64,000 nucleotides of DNA from Roseisalinus antarcticus (GTDB lineage Bacteria > Pseudomonadota > Alphaproteobacteria > Rhodobacterales > Rhodobacteraceae), in the NCBI RefSeq assembly GCF_900172355.1, contig NZ_FWFZ01000006.1, positions 124,001-188,000 on the forward strand. The letters are read 5' to 3'. The notes beneath the pieces were generated by a model. That model ran no database searches. It was not told where the DNA came from and was given only the letters and a program-made list of their open reading frames with translations. This document shows positions 51,520-59,928 of this stretch, piece after piece (the first letter of the stretch is position 1; every line of letters starts with the position of its first letter). Position numbers and translations under genes: made by a program.

Positions 51520-51825
51520 ATGGCCGATCAGAAGATTGCGACCTGCTGCTATTGCGGCACCCGGGCGGCGCTGGTCCTGAGGGGGACGGAGCGGCACGAG
51601 CTGTCCTGTGCCAGCTGCGGGGCGCCGCTGCACGACATGAAGCGCTTGAAGGCGGTCGACCGGGAGCCCGTGCGGCGGACTGCGCCTGCGGCGACACCCC
51701 CCCGCCCGGGCCATCCGGCGCGCGGGCAGGTGTGGCGGGGCAAGAAGAAGAAATCGAAGAAGAAATCCCTCAAGGCGCGGGCCTTCGGCGAATTGTGGGA
51801 TATCGTCGAGGATATCTTCGACTGA
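51520..51825 (+). CDS. Zinc-ribbon protein, Lys-rich
   Basis: This encodes 101 residues, nine bases after rlmB, with AGAGGA as ribosome binding site. Two CxxC pairs (C9-x-x-C12 in CCYCG, and CASC about 20 residues later) form a likely zinc ribbon. A Pro/Arg linker is followed by a strongly basic run (KKKKSKKK) and an acidic helical end (ELWDIVEDIFD). It is cytosolic. The basic run suggests nucleic-acid or ribosome contact, which fits its coupling to the rRNA methylase, but no function is known to me. Confidence 0.75.
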   Translation: MADQKIATCCYCGTRAALVLRGTERHELSCASCGAPLHDMKRLKAVDREPVRRTAPAATPPRPGHPARGQVWRGKKKKSKKKSLKARAFGELWDIVEDIFD

Positions 51826-51941
51826 GCCCCGGGCGCTGTAACATCGGTCAGAACCGCGTCAGCCTAGTGAAATCGGCTTATCTCGGGGGCTGGGGCGGGG
51901 CATGATGCCGGCATGGACCTTGGCAGCCGGAGACCGCCGCC

Positions 51942-52384
51942 ATGATCGACCGCCGCAGATTGCTTGCCCTCGCCGCCGCCGCTCCGGTCCTTGCGTTCTC
52001 AACCGCGGCCCGGGCGGCCGAGCCCGAGATCTTTGCCGTGGACGGGGTGGCGATCCGCGGGATCGACCCGGTCGCCTATTTCGACGGGGCGTGACCGGCG
52101 GCGACGCGATGCTGATCTGGCGCGGGGCGGAGTGGCGGTTCGCCAGCGCCCAGGCGCGGACGGCCTTCGAGATGGCGCCGGAGCGGCTGGCGCCGGCCTT
52201 CGGCGGCTATTGCGCCTACGCGGCCTCGCGCGGCTATCTCGCACCCACCATTCCCGAGGCCTGGACCGTTCACGACGGGCGGCTCTATCTCAACGCCTCG
52301 CTTCGGGCGAGGGAGCTTTGGCTGCAGGATATCCCGGGCAATATCGCGAAAGGCATGGCCAACTGGCCCGCGATCCTGGGCTGA
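51942..52384 (+). pseudogene. YHS-domain exported protein, frameshifted
   Basis: ATG 51942 opens a twin-Arg-like/Sec leader (MIDRRRLLALAAAAPVLAF) and continues to DPVAYFDGA, then meets TGA at 52092-52094. The expected continuation (TGGDAMLIWRGAEWRFAS, then GGYCAYA, AWTVHDGRLYLN and GNIAKGMANWP) is in the neighbouring frame from 52091 to 52384. Together they give a normal small exported YHS-domain protein, a family linked to metal handling. One base (or 1+3n bases) seems lost at about 52090. Either the gene is broken or the sequence has an error. It starts 116 bases after the zinc-ribbon gene. Confidence 0.8.
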
Positions 52385-52495
52385 TCACGTTGTCATGAGG
52401 GGGCTTTCAACATGTCCGCTTCGGTCCCATCTACCGATGAGATGCGTGGGCCGGAACACCCGCGTACTCCAATCACTGTCCCTCGTTCCAGACCT

Positions 52496-52528
52496 GCGCC
52501 CTTGGCTTTCGGCCGAGGGCGCTTTTTT
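52496..52528 (+). terminator. Rho-independent terminator or attenuator
   Basis: Arms GCGCCCTTGGC (52496-52506) and GCCGAGGGCGC (52512-52522) form an 11-pair stem with one G-U pair and a five-base loop, directly followed by six T (52523-52528). It ends 30 bases before the next start at 52559, so it either ends upstream transcription or attenuates the CoA-binding gene. The 174 bases of 52385-52558 hold nothing else I can name. Confidence 0.7.
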
Positions 52529-52558
52529 GTGGAGCCGTGAGAGTAGGGGAGGGGCGAT

Positions 52559-52984
52559 ATGGAGCGCGACGATCTGATACGGCGGGTCCTGCAGCGGACG
52601 AAGACCGTGGCCGTGGTCGGGTTCTCGGCCAATCCGGCGCGGCCCTCGCACGCGGTGGCCGCCTTTCTGCAATCGCTGGGCTGGCGGCTAATCCCGGTCA
52701 ACCCGGGGCTCGCCGGGCAGGTCCTGCTGGGCGAGACGGTGTGGGGGCAGCTGTCCGAGGTGCCGGAGCAAGTGGACATGGTGGATGTCTTTCGCCGGTC
52801 CGAAGCCGTTGCGGAGATCGCGCGGGAGGCCCTGGCGCGATGGCCCGATCTTGCCACGCTCTGGCTGCAACTCGGGGTGCGCGATGACGCCACCGCGGAA
52901 TGGGCCCGGGAGCGCGGCGTCACGGTCATCCAGGACCGCTGCCCGCGGATCGAACATGCGCGGTTGATGCTGCAGGGGGGCTAG
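52559..52984 (+). CDS. CoA-binding domain protein (YccU-like)
   Basis: This encodes 141 residues with GGGGAGGGG just upstream. It is a single Rossmann-type CoA_binding_2 domain: TVAVVGFSANPARPSHAV (residues 16-33), RLIPVNPG, VDMVDVFR, LWLQLGV and a closing DRCPRIEH. Family members resemble the CoA-binding part of succinyl-CoA synthetase; the biological role is undefined. It is cytosolic. Its stop TAG overlaps the hisE stop on the other strand within CTAG (52981-52984), so the two genes converge with a four-base overlap. Confidence 0.85.
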   Translation: MERDDLIRRVLQRTKTVAVVGFSANPARPSHAVAAFLQSLGWRLIPVNPGLAGQVLLGETVWGQLSEVPEQVDMVDVFRRSEAVAEIAREALARWPDLATLWLQLGVRDDATAEWARERGVTVIQDRCPRIEHARLMLQGG

Positions 52985-53310
52985 CCGCCGGCCGGTTCCG
53001 CGCCGCCCCGGGCGGCTTTCTCGCTCAGTCCCCCGCAGGCCTCTCGCCGGGCGAGCTCCGCCTCGATGTCTTCCAGCGCCACGTCCCTTGCCGCGCACAT
53101 CACCAGCAGGTGGTAGAGCGCGTCTGCCGCCTCTGAGACCAGCCGCGCCCGGTCGCCCTTGACCGCTTCGATGATCGCCTCGACGGCCTCTTCGCCGAAC
53201 TTCTCGGCGCATTTCTCGGGGCCCTTCGACAGCAGGCGGGCGGTCCAGCTGCTCTCGGGGTCGGCGGACTTGCGGTCGGCGATGGTCTCGGCCAGGCGGT
53301 GCAGGCTCAT
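52981..53310 (-). CDS. hisE: Phosphoribosyl-ATP pyrophosphatase
   Basis: This encodes 109 residues from ATG 53310, which overlaps the hisF stop by four bases. It hydrolyses phosphoribosyl-ATP to phosphoribosyl-AMP, step 2 of histidine synthesis. The MazG-like all-helical core shows [24 protein letters not shown] with the metal-binding Glu residues, and [10 protein letters not shown]. It is monofunctional, without a HisI domain, as usual in alphaproteobacteria. It is the last gene of the hisA-hisF-hisE run. Confidence 0.92.
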   Translation of the reverse strand: MSLHRLAETIADRKSADPESSWTARLLSKGPEKCAEKFGEEAVEAIIEAVKGDRARLVSEAADALYHLLVMCAARDVALEDIEAELARREACGGLSEKAARGGAEPAGG

Positions 53311-54092
53311 GTCATCCTCATCGGTATGCCGGCGGCGGCCATGTGCGCCTTTGCCTCGGCCAGGGTGTAGGTGCCGAAGTGAAAGATCGAGGCGGCGAGG
53401 ACGGCCGACGCGCCGCCGAGGGTCACTCCCTCCACCAGGTGGTCGAGCGTTCCCACCCCGCCGCTTGCGATGACGGGAATGTCGACCGCGTCGGTGATGG
53501 CGCGGGTCAGGGCCAGGTTGAACCCGGCCTTGGTGCCGTCGCGGTCCATCGAGGTCAGCAGGATCTCTCCGGCGCCCTTGCTGGCGGCGGTCACGGCGAA
53601 GTCCACCGCGTCGATGCCGGTGGGCTTGCGGCCGCCGTGGGTGAAGATCTCCCACCGGGGCGGGGTGCCGGTCGCGGGGTTCCCCGGCTCGACGGTCTTG
53701 GCGTCGATGGCGCAGACGATGCACTGGCTGCCGAAATGCAACGCGGCCTCGGTCAGCACGTCCGGATTGGCGACGGCGGCGGAGTTGAAGCTGACCTTGT
53801 CGGCGCCGGCGAGCAGCAGGTTGCGCACATCCTGCACGGTGCGGACCCCGCCGCCGATGGTCAGCGGCATGAAGCATTGCTCGGCCGTGCGGGTGGCCAG
53901 GTCGTACATCGTGCCACGGTTCTCGTGGGTGGCGTGGATGTCGAGGAAACAGAGCTCGTCCGCGCCGGCGGCGTCATAGATCCGGGCCTGTTCGACCGGG
54001 TCGCCGGCATCGCGCAGGTCGAGGAAGATCACGCCCTTGACCACGCGGCCGTCGGCCACGTCGAGGCAGGGGATGATGCGGGTCTTCAGCAT
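53307..54092 (-). CDS. hisF: Imidazole glycerol phosphate synthase, cyclase subunit
   Basis: This encodes 261 residues, a standard (beta-alpha)8 barrel. With HisH it turns PRFAR and ammonia into imidazole glycerol phosphate and AICAR. Catalytic acids are D11 (IPCLDVADG) and D130 (CAIDAK). Phosphate-binding loops are IGGGVRT (79-85) and ASGGVGT. HisH, its partner, lies about 1.5 kb upstream rather than adjacent. It overlaps hisE by four bases and starts 84 bases after hisA. Confidence 0.95.
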   Translation of the reverse strand: MLKTRIIPCLDVADGRVVKGVIFLDLRDAGDPVEQARIYDAAGADELCFLDIHATHENRGTMYDLATRTAEQCFMPLTIGGGVRTVQDVRNLLLAGADKVSFNSAAVANPDVLTEAALHFGSQCIVCAIDAKTVEPGNPATGTPPRWEIFTHGGRKPTGIDAVDFAVTAASKGAGEILLTSMDRDGTKAGFNLALTRAITDAVDIPVIASGGVGTLDHLVEGVTLGGASAVLAASIFHFGTYTLAEAKAHMAAAGIPMRMT

Positions 54093-54176
54093 GGGGGGGT
54101 CTTACGACACGCGCTTGCCCCTTGGCCAGAGGGAAGCGGGCGGGAGTTTCTTGCGGCGCGTGGGTGCGGCGGGCGG

Positions 54177-54896
54177 TCAGCCCCGCATCAGCGCCAGCGC
54201 CTGGGCCAGGTCGACCGCCCCGTCATAGAGCGCACGGCCCGAGATCGCGCCCGCGATCACCCCCGTCGCCTTCAGCCGCGCCAGGTCGTCCAGCGAGGAC
54301 ACGCCGCCCGAGGCGATCACCGGGATCGACACGGCGCGGGCCAGCGCCTCGGTCGCCTGGATGTTGGGGCCGCCCATGGCGCCGTCGCGGTCGATGTCGG
54401 TATAGATGATGGCGGCGATGCCCGCGTCCTCGAACGTGCGGGCGAGGTCGGTGACCTTGAGGGTCGTCTCCTCTGCCCAGCCCTTGGTGGCGACCAGCCC
54501 GTTGCGCGCATCGAGCCCGACGGCCACCTGTCCGGGAAAGGCCCTCGCCGCCTCGCGGACAAGTGTCGGGTTCTCGACAGCCGTCGTGCCCAGGATGACC
54601 CGGGCCAGACCCTTGTCCAGCCAACGTTCGATCGTGGCCATGTCGCGGATGCCGCCGCCCAGCTGGGCGGGCACGTCGATCGCCTTCAGGATGGCCTCGA
54701 CCGGGGCGGCGTTGACCGGGGTGCCGGCGAAGGCGCCGTTCAGGTCGACGAGGTGGATCCATTCGGCCCCCGAGGCCACGAAGGCCGCGGCCTGGGCGGC
54801 GGGGTCGTCGTTGAAGACCGTCGCGGCCTCCATTTCGCCGCGCAGCAGGCGGACGGCCTGACCGTCCTTGAGGTCGATGGCGGGATACAGGATCAT
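54177..54896 (-). CDS. hisA: ProFAR isomerase
   Basis: This encodes 239 residues from ATG 54896 ([10 protein letters not shown]); the frame stays open upstream but that part is not conserved in character. It isomerises ProFAR to PRFAR, the step before HisFH. Catalytic D8 and D129 (VGLDARNG) are present, as are the phosphate loops LGGGIRD and ASGGVSS of the half-barrel repeat. It is the first gene of the leftward hisA-hisF-hisE group. The 172 bases to the divergent TetR gene (54897-55068) contain TTAA-N7-TCAA (55006-55020), one mismatch from a CtrA box. Confidence 0.95.
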   Translation of the reverse strand: MILYPAIDLKDGQAVRLLRGEMEAATVFNDDPAAQAAAFVASGAEWIHLVDLNGAFAGTPVNAAPVEAILKAIDVPAQLGGGIRDMATIERWLDKGLARVILGTTAVENPTLVREAARAFPGQVAVGLDARNGLVATKGWAEETTLKVTDLARTFEDAGIAAIIYTDIDRDGAMGGPNIQATEALARAVSIPVIASGGVSSLDDLARLKATGVIAGAISGRALYDGAVDLAQALALMRG

Positions 54897-55068
54897 CTGG
54901 CACTCCGTCTTGATTTGCCGCGTTAAGGCACGGGACGGGGCGGGGGTCAACGCGCGGCGACGCTGCCCGGGCCCGGCGGGATTTCCGCAGGATGACCGGA
55001 CCCCGTTAACCAAACATCAATATCGTGGCCGCTATGCTGGATCGGTCGTTTGGTTGCAGGAGGGCAGA

Positions 55069-55629
55069 ATGCCACAGGAAGTATTGGACCGTCGTGTCCG
55101 CAGAACCCGGGCGCGACTGGCGCAGGCTGCTCAATCGGTGCTCGAGGAAGGGTGCTGGGCCGGGGCCTCGGTCCAGTCACTGTCGGATCGCGCCGATCTT
55201 GCCCGGTCGTCGTTCTACGCGCATTTCGCGGGCAAGCCCGCGCTGCTGGACCTGCTGATCGACCAGCGCCTGGCAAATGCAGAGCAGGATATCGCGGCGC
55301 TCTCGGCCCGTTCGGGACGGCTGGCGACGGTGACCTGGCTGGCATGGCACATGAAAAGTGCGCGTGCCCTCTATCGCGAAGTCCTGGGCCCCTCCGGCCA
55401 GCGGCAGCTGCGGCGCAAAATCTCCGATCGCGTGGCGGAGCTTCTGGGGGCCGAGCTGTGCGGGCGTGGGGCCGCGCCCCGGCAGGACGCCATGCGATTC
55501 GCCGCCGACGGGATTCTCGCGGTGCTGGAGGATTGGCTGCACGACCCCTCCGGCCCCCTTGCGTCGGAGCTGGAGGAGCGGCTCAACGTGCTGGTGGCGC
55601 CGGTGCTGGAAAACCGCGCCGTGGCCTGA
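55069..55629 (+). CDS. TetR/AcrR-family regulator
   Basis: This encodes 186 residues from ATG 55069, with AGGAGGG close upstream; longer in-frame starts overlap hisA. The N-terminal helix-turn-helix is typical (VQSLSDRADLARSSFYAHFAGKPALLDLL, positions 43-71). The C-terminal ligand-binding half is all-helical and not distinctive. It sits on the opposite strand between hisA and hisH, splitting the his genes, and converges with hisH (15 bases between stops). Its targets are unknown; self-regulation through the hisA-facing intergenic region is possible. Confidence 0.85.
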   Translation: MPQEVLDRRVRRTRARLAQAAQSVLEEGCWAGASVQSLSDRADLARSSFYAHFAGKPALLDLLIDQRLANAEQDIAALSARSGRLATVTWLAWHMKSARALYREVLGPSGQRQLRRKISDRVAELLGAELCGRGAAPRQDAMRFAADGILAVLEDWLHDPSGPLASELEERLNVLVAPVLENRAVA

Positions 55630-55644
55630 CCCGTGGCCTGAAGC

Positions 55645-56283
55645 TCAGGGCGTCCAGCGCAGGAAGTTGGCGATCAGGCGCAGGCCGGTCGCCTGGCTCT
55701 TCTCGGGGTGGAACTGGGTGCCGATCACGGTATCGCGGGCGACAATGGCGGTGATTTCGGCGCCGTAGTCGGCATGGGCCAGCCGGTGCGCCGGGTCGTC
55801 CACTTCCATCTGGTAGGAATGGACGAAATAGGCGTGATCGCCCGACGCGAGCCCGTCCAGCACGGGGTGAGGGCGATCCAGGACAAGATCGTTCCAGCCC
55901 ATGTGCGGCACCTTGAGGCCGGGATCGGCGGGCGCGATGCGCCGGATGGCGCCGGGGATCCAGCCGAAACCGGGCGTTTGCTCGTATTCATGGCCCGTCG
56001 TGGCCAGCATCTGCATGCCGACGCAGATCCCCAGAAGCGGCCGGCCGTCGCGCATGACGGCGTCCGTCAGGGCCTCGGCCAGCCCCTCATGGGCCAGCAG
56101 CGCGGCCCTGCAGGCGGGAAAGGCCCCGTCGCCCGGCAGCACCAACCTGTCAGCGCCGCGCACCACCTCGGGATCGGCCGTCACGACGATCTCTCCGGCA
56201 TCGGTCTCGGCGGCCATACGCTCGAACGCCTTCTGGGCGGAGTGCAGGTTGCCGCTGTCGAAGTCGATCAGCGCGGTGGTCAC
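55645..56283 (-). CDS. hisH: Imidazole glycerol phosphate synthase, glutaminase subunit
   Basis: This encodes 212 residues from GTG 56283, which overlaps the hisB stop by four bases (GTGA); this overlap decides the start. It is a class I glutamine amidotransferase supplying ammonia to HisF. The triad is C87 (GICVGMQ), H192 and E194 (QFHPEK), and the oxyanion-strand region LPGDGAF is present. It is translationally coupled to hisB. Confidence 0.95.
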   Translation of the reverse strand: MTTALIDFDSGNLHSAQKAFERMAAETDAGEIVVTADPEVVRGADRLVLPGDGAFPACRAALLAHEGLAEALTDAVMRDGRPLLGICVGMQMLATTGHEYEQTPGFGWIPGAIRRIAPADPGLKVPHMGWNDLVLDRPHPVLDGLASGDHAYFVHSYQMEVDDPAHRLAHADYGAEITAIVARDTVIGTQFHPEKSQATGLRLIANFLRWTP

Positions 56284-56867
56284 AGCGCCCCCTTGGTCGA
56301 CGGGATCGCGTCCGCCTTGCGCGGATCGGGCTCCACGGCCGTGCGCAGGGCCCGCGCCACCGCCTTGAAGGCGGCCTCGGCGATGTGGTGGCTGTTGAAC
56401 CCGTGCACCTGGTCGACGTGCAGGGTGATGCCGCCGTGGGTCGAGAACGCCTGGAAGAACTCGCGCACGAGCTCGGTGTCGAAGCTGCCGATCTTGGCAG
56501 AGGGCAGCGCGAGGTTGCAGATCAGGTAGGGCCGTGCGGAGAGGTCGAGGGCGCAGCGCACCTGGGCGTCGTCCATCGCCAGGGTGCAATCGCCGTAGCG
56601 GCGGATGCCGCGCTTGTCCCCCAGCGCCTCGCGCAGGGCCTGGCCAAGCGCGATGCCGGTATCCTCGACCGTGTGATGGTCGTCGATATGCAGGTCGCCA
56701 CTGGCCCGTATCGTCATGTCGATCAGTGAATGGCGCGAGAGCTGGTCCAGCATGTGGTCGAAGAACCCCACGCCGGTCTGGTTGTCGTAGGCACCGGTGC
56801 CGTCGAGATCGAGCGTGACCTCGATCGTCGTCTCGGACGTCTGTCTGGAAATGGTCGCGCGTCGCAT
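56280..56867 (-). CDS. hisB: Imidazoleglycerol-phosphate dehydratase
   Basis: This encodes 195 residues, the monofunctional form without the HisB phosphatase domain. It dehydrates imidazole glycerol phosphate to imidazole acetol phosphate. The manganese-binding signatures are intact: [30 protein letters not shown] and [12 protein letters not shown]. It heads the hisB-hisH pair and diverges from the Hint-domain gene, with 241 bases between starts. Confidence 0.95.
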   Translation of the reverse strand: MRRATISRQTSETTIEVTLDLDGTGAYDNQTGVGFFDHMLDQLSRHSLIDMTIRASGDLHIDDHHTVEDTGIALGQALREALGDKRGIRRYGDCTLAMDDAQVRCALDLSARPYLICNLALPSAKIGSFDTELVREFFQAFSTHGGITLHVDQVHGFNSHHIAEAAFKAVARALRTAVEPDPRKADAIPSTKGAL

Positions 56868-57108
56868 CGGCGTCTCCGGGGGTTGCGTTGCCGCGCTTAT
56901 AGGCAGGCGACCCGGTCATGAAAAGCACCCCGCGCGACACGCGCCTGTCGCCGTGACTCGACGGATCGCGTCCGCGCGGTTCGCGAATGGCCACCAATGG
57001 CCGCGCTTTGGCCCCATTGTTGACGATTGCTTGGGGCATTCGGGCCTATCAGTAAAGTTTTCCGAAAATGGTGGTGTTCGACGCGCAACGACTCGAGGAC
57101 TGCAGAGA

Positions 57109-58866
57109 ATGCCGATCTACTATTTCGTAGCCAGAAACGACCCAAGCCCGGCGGCGGACGAATTGCGCGCCGGCCAGACGGTCGAGGTCAGCTCCGGGGA
57201 CGTCTATTACTTCACCGACGCGGCCGACGACGACGTCACCTTCGAGAACAGGGTCGGCGGGGGCATTGACACCATCGCGATCCATTTCGACGCGGCGCCG
57301 CTCTCTGCCTACACGGTGGAGCTGAAGGCCGGCGTGACGGGCACCTTCGAGGTGGCGCCCGGGATCGACGCGAGCGGCATCGAGGTGGCCGCCCGGTATT
57401 CCTCGGGGCTCGACCTGACGGTCGGCGATGCCGGCCGGATCGGCCCGGTGAGCGGCTCCTCCGTTGGGGCCGACACGATCCTGCTGGGGCAGGATGCCAC
57501 CATCGACGGCGACCTCAGTCTGGGAAGCGGGCTCGGGTCCAGCGACGTGGACCTCGGCTCCGGAAGCTCCATTCTCGGGCGCATCACCGGGGGCGGCGGC
57601 ACCGACGATATCGCCCTGGGCGACAGGGTCACGGTGACCGGCGACATCAGCCTGGACAAGGGCGCCGACACGCTGACCATCGGCGACGGCGGCAGCTACG
57701 GCAAGGTCAGCCTGGGCGATGGCGCCGACACGCTGACCATCGGCAGCAACAACGTCTTCGCCAAGGGCATCGACACAGGCAACAGTCCCGATGCGGTCAC
57801 CATCGGCGACGGCAACACCATCAACGGCGACCTGAGCGCGGGCGCCGGCGCGGACAGCCTGACCATCGGCGACGGGAACACGATCACCGGCGACCTGCTG
57901 GCGGGCGCCGGGGCCGATACCGTCACCATCGGCGACAATATCGTCATCGACGGCGGGATCGACGGCGGCGACGGCAACGACACCTTCGAGATCGGAGACT
58001 TCGCCAGGTTCACCGATTTCTACGGCGGCAACGGCGCGGATTACCTCAACATCGGCTTTATCGACGGCTCCGTACCGACGATCATCGACGGGGTGAGCCA
58101 CGATGGCGGCGACGGCGACACGACCAACGACGACACGCTGCGGCTTGCGATCAGCCCGACGGACCGCGCCGGGTTCGAGACGATGCTGGCCAACGAGGGC
58201 TATGTCTTCGACGGCGACCAGTGGGTCGCGGACTCGGGCACGAACTATCACCTGACCTGGAACAGCGTCAGCATCCGGGACTGGGAGAACATCCAGGTCG
58301 TCTGTTTCGCGCGGGGCACCCTGATCCGCACGCCCCTGGGCGACCGGCCGATCGAGGATCTGGACAAGGGCGACCTGGTCTGCACCCGGGATGGGCGGTC
58401 GCAGCCGATCCGCTGGATCGCAAGCACGACCGTCCCGGCCCATGGCCACCTTGCGCCGATCCGATTCGAAACCGGTGCGCTCTGCAATGCCCGGCCGCTG
58501 GTGGTCTCGCCTCAGCACCGGATGCTGGTCACCGGCTGGCAGGCGGAGTTGCTTTTCGGGGCGGAGGAACTGCTCTGCCCGGCCAAGGCCCTGGTCAACG
58601 ACCGCACGATCCGGGCGCGGGAGTGCGGGTTCGTCCAGTATTTCCACATGCTCTTCGACCGCCACGAGATCGTGCTGGCCGAAGGCGCACCGTCCGAAAG
58701 CTTTCACCCCGGGCTGACCGGCCTCGACAGCCTCTCCATCGCTTGCCGGGACGAGCTGTTCGAGCTTTTCCCCGAGCTCGAGGGCTCGCCGGCGGCCTAT
58801 GGCGGCACGGCGCGGACCGTGTTGACCTATCGCGAAGGCCAGGTCCTGAGCGCCGCGCTGGCGTGA
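57109..58866 (+). CDS. Beta-repeat protein with C-terminal Hint domain
   Basis: This encodes 585 residues from ATG 57109 (MPIYYFVARN); the open frame upstream overlaps hisB and is not used. Residues 90-330 contain a ladder of short repeats, such as GDGNTINGDLSAGAGADSLTI, with Gly/Asp turns that suggest a beta-solenoid. From 399 a Hint (hedgehog/intein) domain begins: C399 in VVCFARGTLI, then DLDKGDLVCTRDG, and SPQHRM with H470. Hint domains cleave their own chain at the Cys. There is no Sec signal; relatives in Rhodobacterales are thought to leave by type I secretion. The 241 bases upstream contain a TTGACG but no convincing -10. Confidence 0.8.
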   Translation: MPIYYFVARNDPSPAADELRAGQTVEVSSGDVYYFTDAADDDVTFENRVGGGIDTIAIHFDAAPLSAYTVELKAGVTGTFEVAPGIDASGIEVAARYSSGLDLTVGDAGRIGPVSGSSVGADTILLGQDATIDGDLSLGSGLGSSDVDLGSGSSILGRITGGGGTDDIALGDRVTVTGDISLDKGADTLTIGDGGSYGKVSLGDGADTLTIGSNNVFAKGIDTGNSPDAVTIGDGNTINGDLSAGAGADSLTIGDGNTITGDLLAGAGADTVTIGDNIVIDGGIDGGDGNDTFEIGDFARFTDFYGGNGADYLNIGFIDGSVPTIIDGVSHDGGDGDTTNDDTLRLAISPTDRAGFETMLANEGYVFDGDQWVADSGTNYHLTWNSVSIRDWENIQVVCFARGTLIRTPLGDRPIEDLDKGDLVCTRDGRSQPIRWIASTTVPAHGHLAPIRFETGALCNARPLVVSPQHRMLVTGWQAELLFGAEELLCPAKALVNDRTIRARECGFVQYFHMLFDRHEIVLAEGAPSESFHPGLTGLDSLSIACRDELFELFPELEGSPAAYGGTARTVLTYREGQVLSAALA

Positions 58867-58880
58867 CCTTGGCCCTGGGT

Positions 58881-58913
58881 GGGAAATTTGCGGGAAATCT
58901 GCGGGAAATCCGA
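58881..58913. repeat. Three tandem 11-base repeats
   Basis: GGGAAATTTGC, GGGAAATCTGC and GGGAAATCCGA follow each other exactly at 58881, 58892 and 58903, between the Hint gene stop and the tRNA-Gly 3' end. The 11-base period places each copy on the same face of the helix. Confidence 0.6.
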
Positions 58914-58915
58914 AC

Positions 58916-58990
58916 TGGAGCGGGTGATGAGATTCGAACTCACGACCCTTACCTTGGCAAGGTAATGCTCTACCCCTGAGCTACACCCGC
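58916..58990 (-). tRNA. tRNA-Gly (GCC)
   Basis: The acceptor GCGGGTG (58990-58984) pairs with CACCCGC (58926-58920), then T and an encoded CCA (58918-58916). The D-arm GTAGCTCAGGGGTAGAGC, anticodon GCC (58958-58956) and T-arm GAGTTCGAATCTC are standard. Confidence 0.95.
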
Positions 58991-59007
58991 ATCCGTTCGG
59001 TGAGCGG

Positions 59008-59036
59008 GGGATATAAAGACTTGGCGCCCGCTGCAA
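59008..59036 (-). promoter_or_regulatory. Promoter of tRNA-Gly
   Basis: On the minus strand, TTGCAG (59036-59031) and TATCCC (59013-59008) are 17 bases apart, with the tRNA 17 bases downstream. It matches the tRNA-Tyr promoter in spacing and -10. Confidence 0.5.
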
Positions 59037-59070
59037 GAGGAAAAATGCACGGTCTTGCCCGCACGCCGCG

Positions 59071-59814
59071 TCAAGCCTCTCTGGCCTTGGCCGGGCGCCC
59101 GCGGCCCTTGCGCTGACGCCAGAGGTTGAGCGCCTCGACCGCGCCGGCAAAGACCATGGCGGCATAGATGAAGCCGCGCTCCACGTGGAAATGGGCCCCG
59201 TCGGCGATCAGCGCCATGCCGACCATTACCAGGAAGGCCAGCGCCAGCATCTTGGTTGAGGGATGCGCCTCGACGAAGGCGGCGATCGGGGCGGCGGCGA
59301 TCATCATCACGCCGATGGCCAGGACGACGGCGGCGATCATCACCTCCACATGGTCGGCGATGCCCACGGCGGTGATCACGCTGTCGAGGGAAAAGACCAG
59401 GTCCAGCAGCATGATCTGCAAGATGACGGACACGAATCCGGCAGCGATGACCTTTTCTGGCGTCGTGTGCAGGTCGTCGCCCTCGACCTCCTCGAAGATC
59501 TCGGTCGCGGCCTTGTAGATCAGGAACAGCCCGCCCGCGATCAGGATCACGTCGCGCCACGAGGCCGCCCATCCCATGAGCGTCACGAAGGGTTCGGACA
59601 GGCCGATGATCCAGGTGATCGAGAACAGCAGTGCGACGCGCAGCACCAACGCCCCGGCGAGGCCGATGACCCGCGCCCGCGCCCGCTGCTCCGGCGGCAA
59701 CCGGGCGGCGGCGATCGAGATGAAGATGACGTTGTCCACGCCAAGGACGATCTCCAGAACGGTCAGCGTCAGGAAAGAGGCCCAGACGGCGGGGTCGGCG
59801 AGCAGGTCGAACAT
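59071..59814 (-). CDS. TerC-family integral membrane protein
   Basis: This encodes 247 residues from ATG 59814 (MFDLLADP); a TTG four codons earlier is possible. About seven membrane helices are visible. The family signatures EIVLGVDNVIFI (near residue 22) and DLVFSLDSVITAVG (near 145) carry the conserved Asp/Asn pairs proposed to handle metal ions, with a cytosolic loop (EEVEGDDLHTTPEK) between. TerC-type proteins export manganese or help metallate secreted enzymes; which applies here cannot be told. It stands alone, 80 bases from tRNA-Gly and about 100 from pyc. Confidence 0.88.
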   Translation of the reverse strand: MFDLLADPAVWASFLTLTVLEIVLGVDNVIFISIAAARLPPEQRARARVIGLAGALVLRVALLFSITWIIGLSEPFVTLMGWAASWRDVILIAGGLFLIYKAATEIFEEVEGDDLHTTPEKVIAAGFVSVILQIMLLDLVFSLDSVITAVGIADHVEVMIAAVVLAIGVMMIAAAPIAAFVEAHPSTKMLALAFLVMVGMALIADGAHFHVERGFIYAAMVFAGAVEALNLWRQRKGRGRPAKAREA

Positions 59815-59911
59815 GGGGCGATCCAAAAAGGGTTACCCCGGCACATAAGCCGGGCCCGCCCCGACAAAAGGGGGCAGGGGCCTTTGACCGCAATATCGGC
59901 GGGGACGGCGG

Positions 59912-59927
59912 GCGCCCCCGGGGGCGC
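59912..59927. terminator. Perfect 16-base palindrome after pyc
   Basis: GCGCCCCCGGGGGCGC begins two bases beyond the pyc stop codon (59931-59929). It could form a very stable hairpin in the pyc transcript, but there is no T-tract, so termination or 3'-end protection is only a possibility. The rest of 59827-59928 shows no gene. Confidence 0.35.
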
Positions 59928-59928
59928 G

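Noticed and set aside
55006-55020. Second CtrA box between hisA and tetR
   Set aside because: TTAA-N7-TCAA has one mismatch; too weak to list as a site, noted in the hisA entry.
56797-57108. Longer N-terminus for the Hint protein
   Set aside because: It overlaps hisB on the other strand and crosses the intergenic region; the ordered sequence begins at MPIYYFV.
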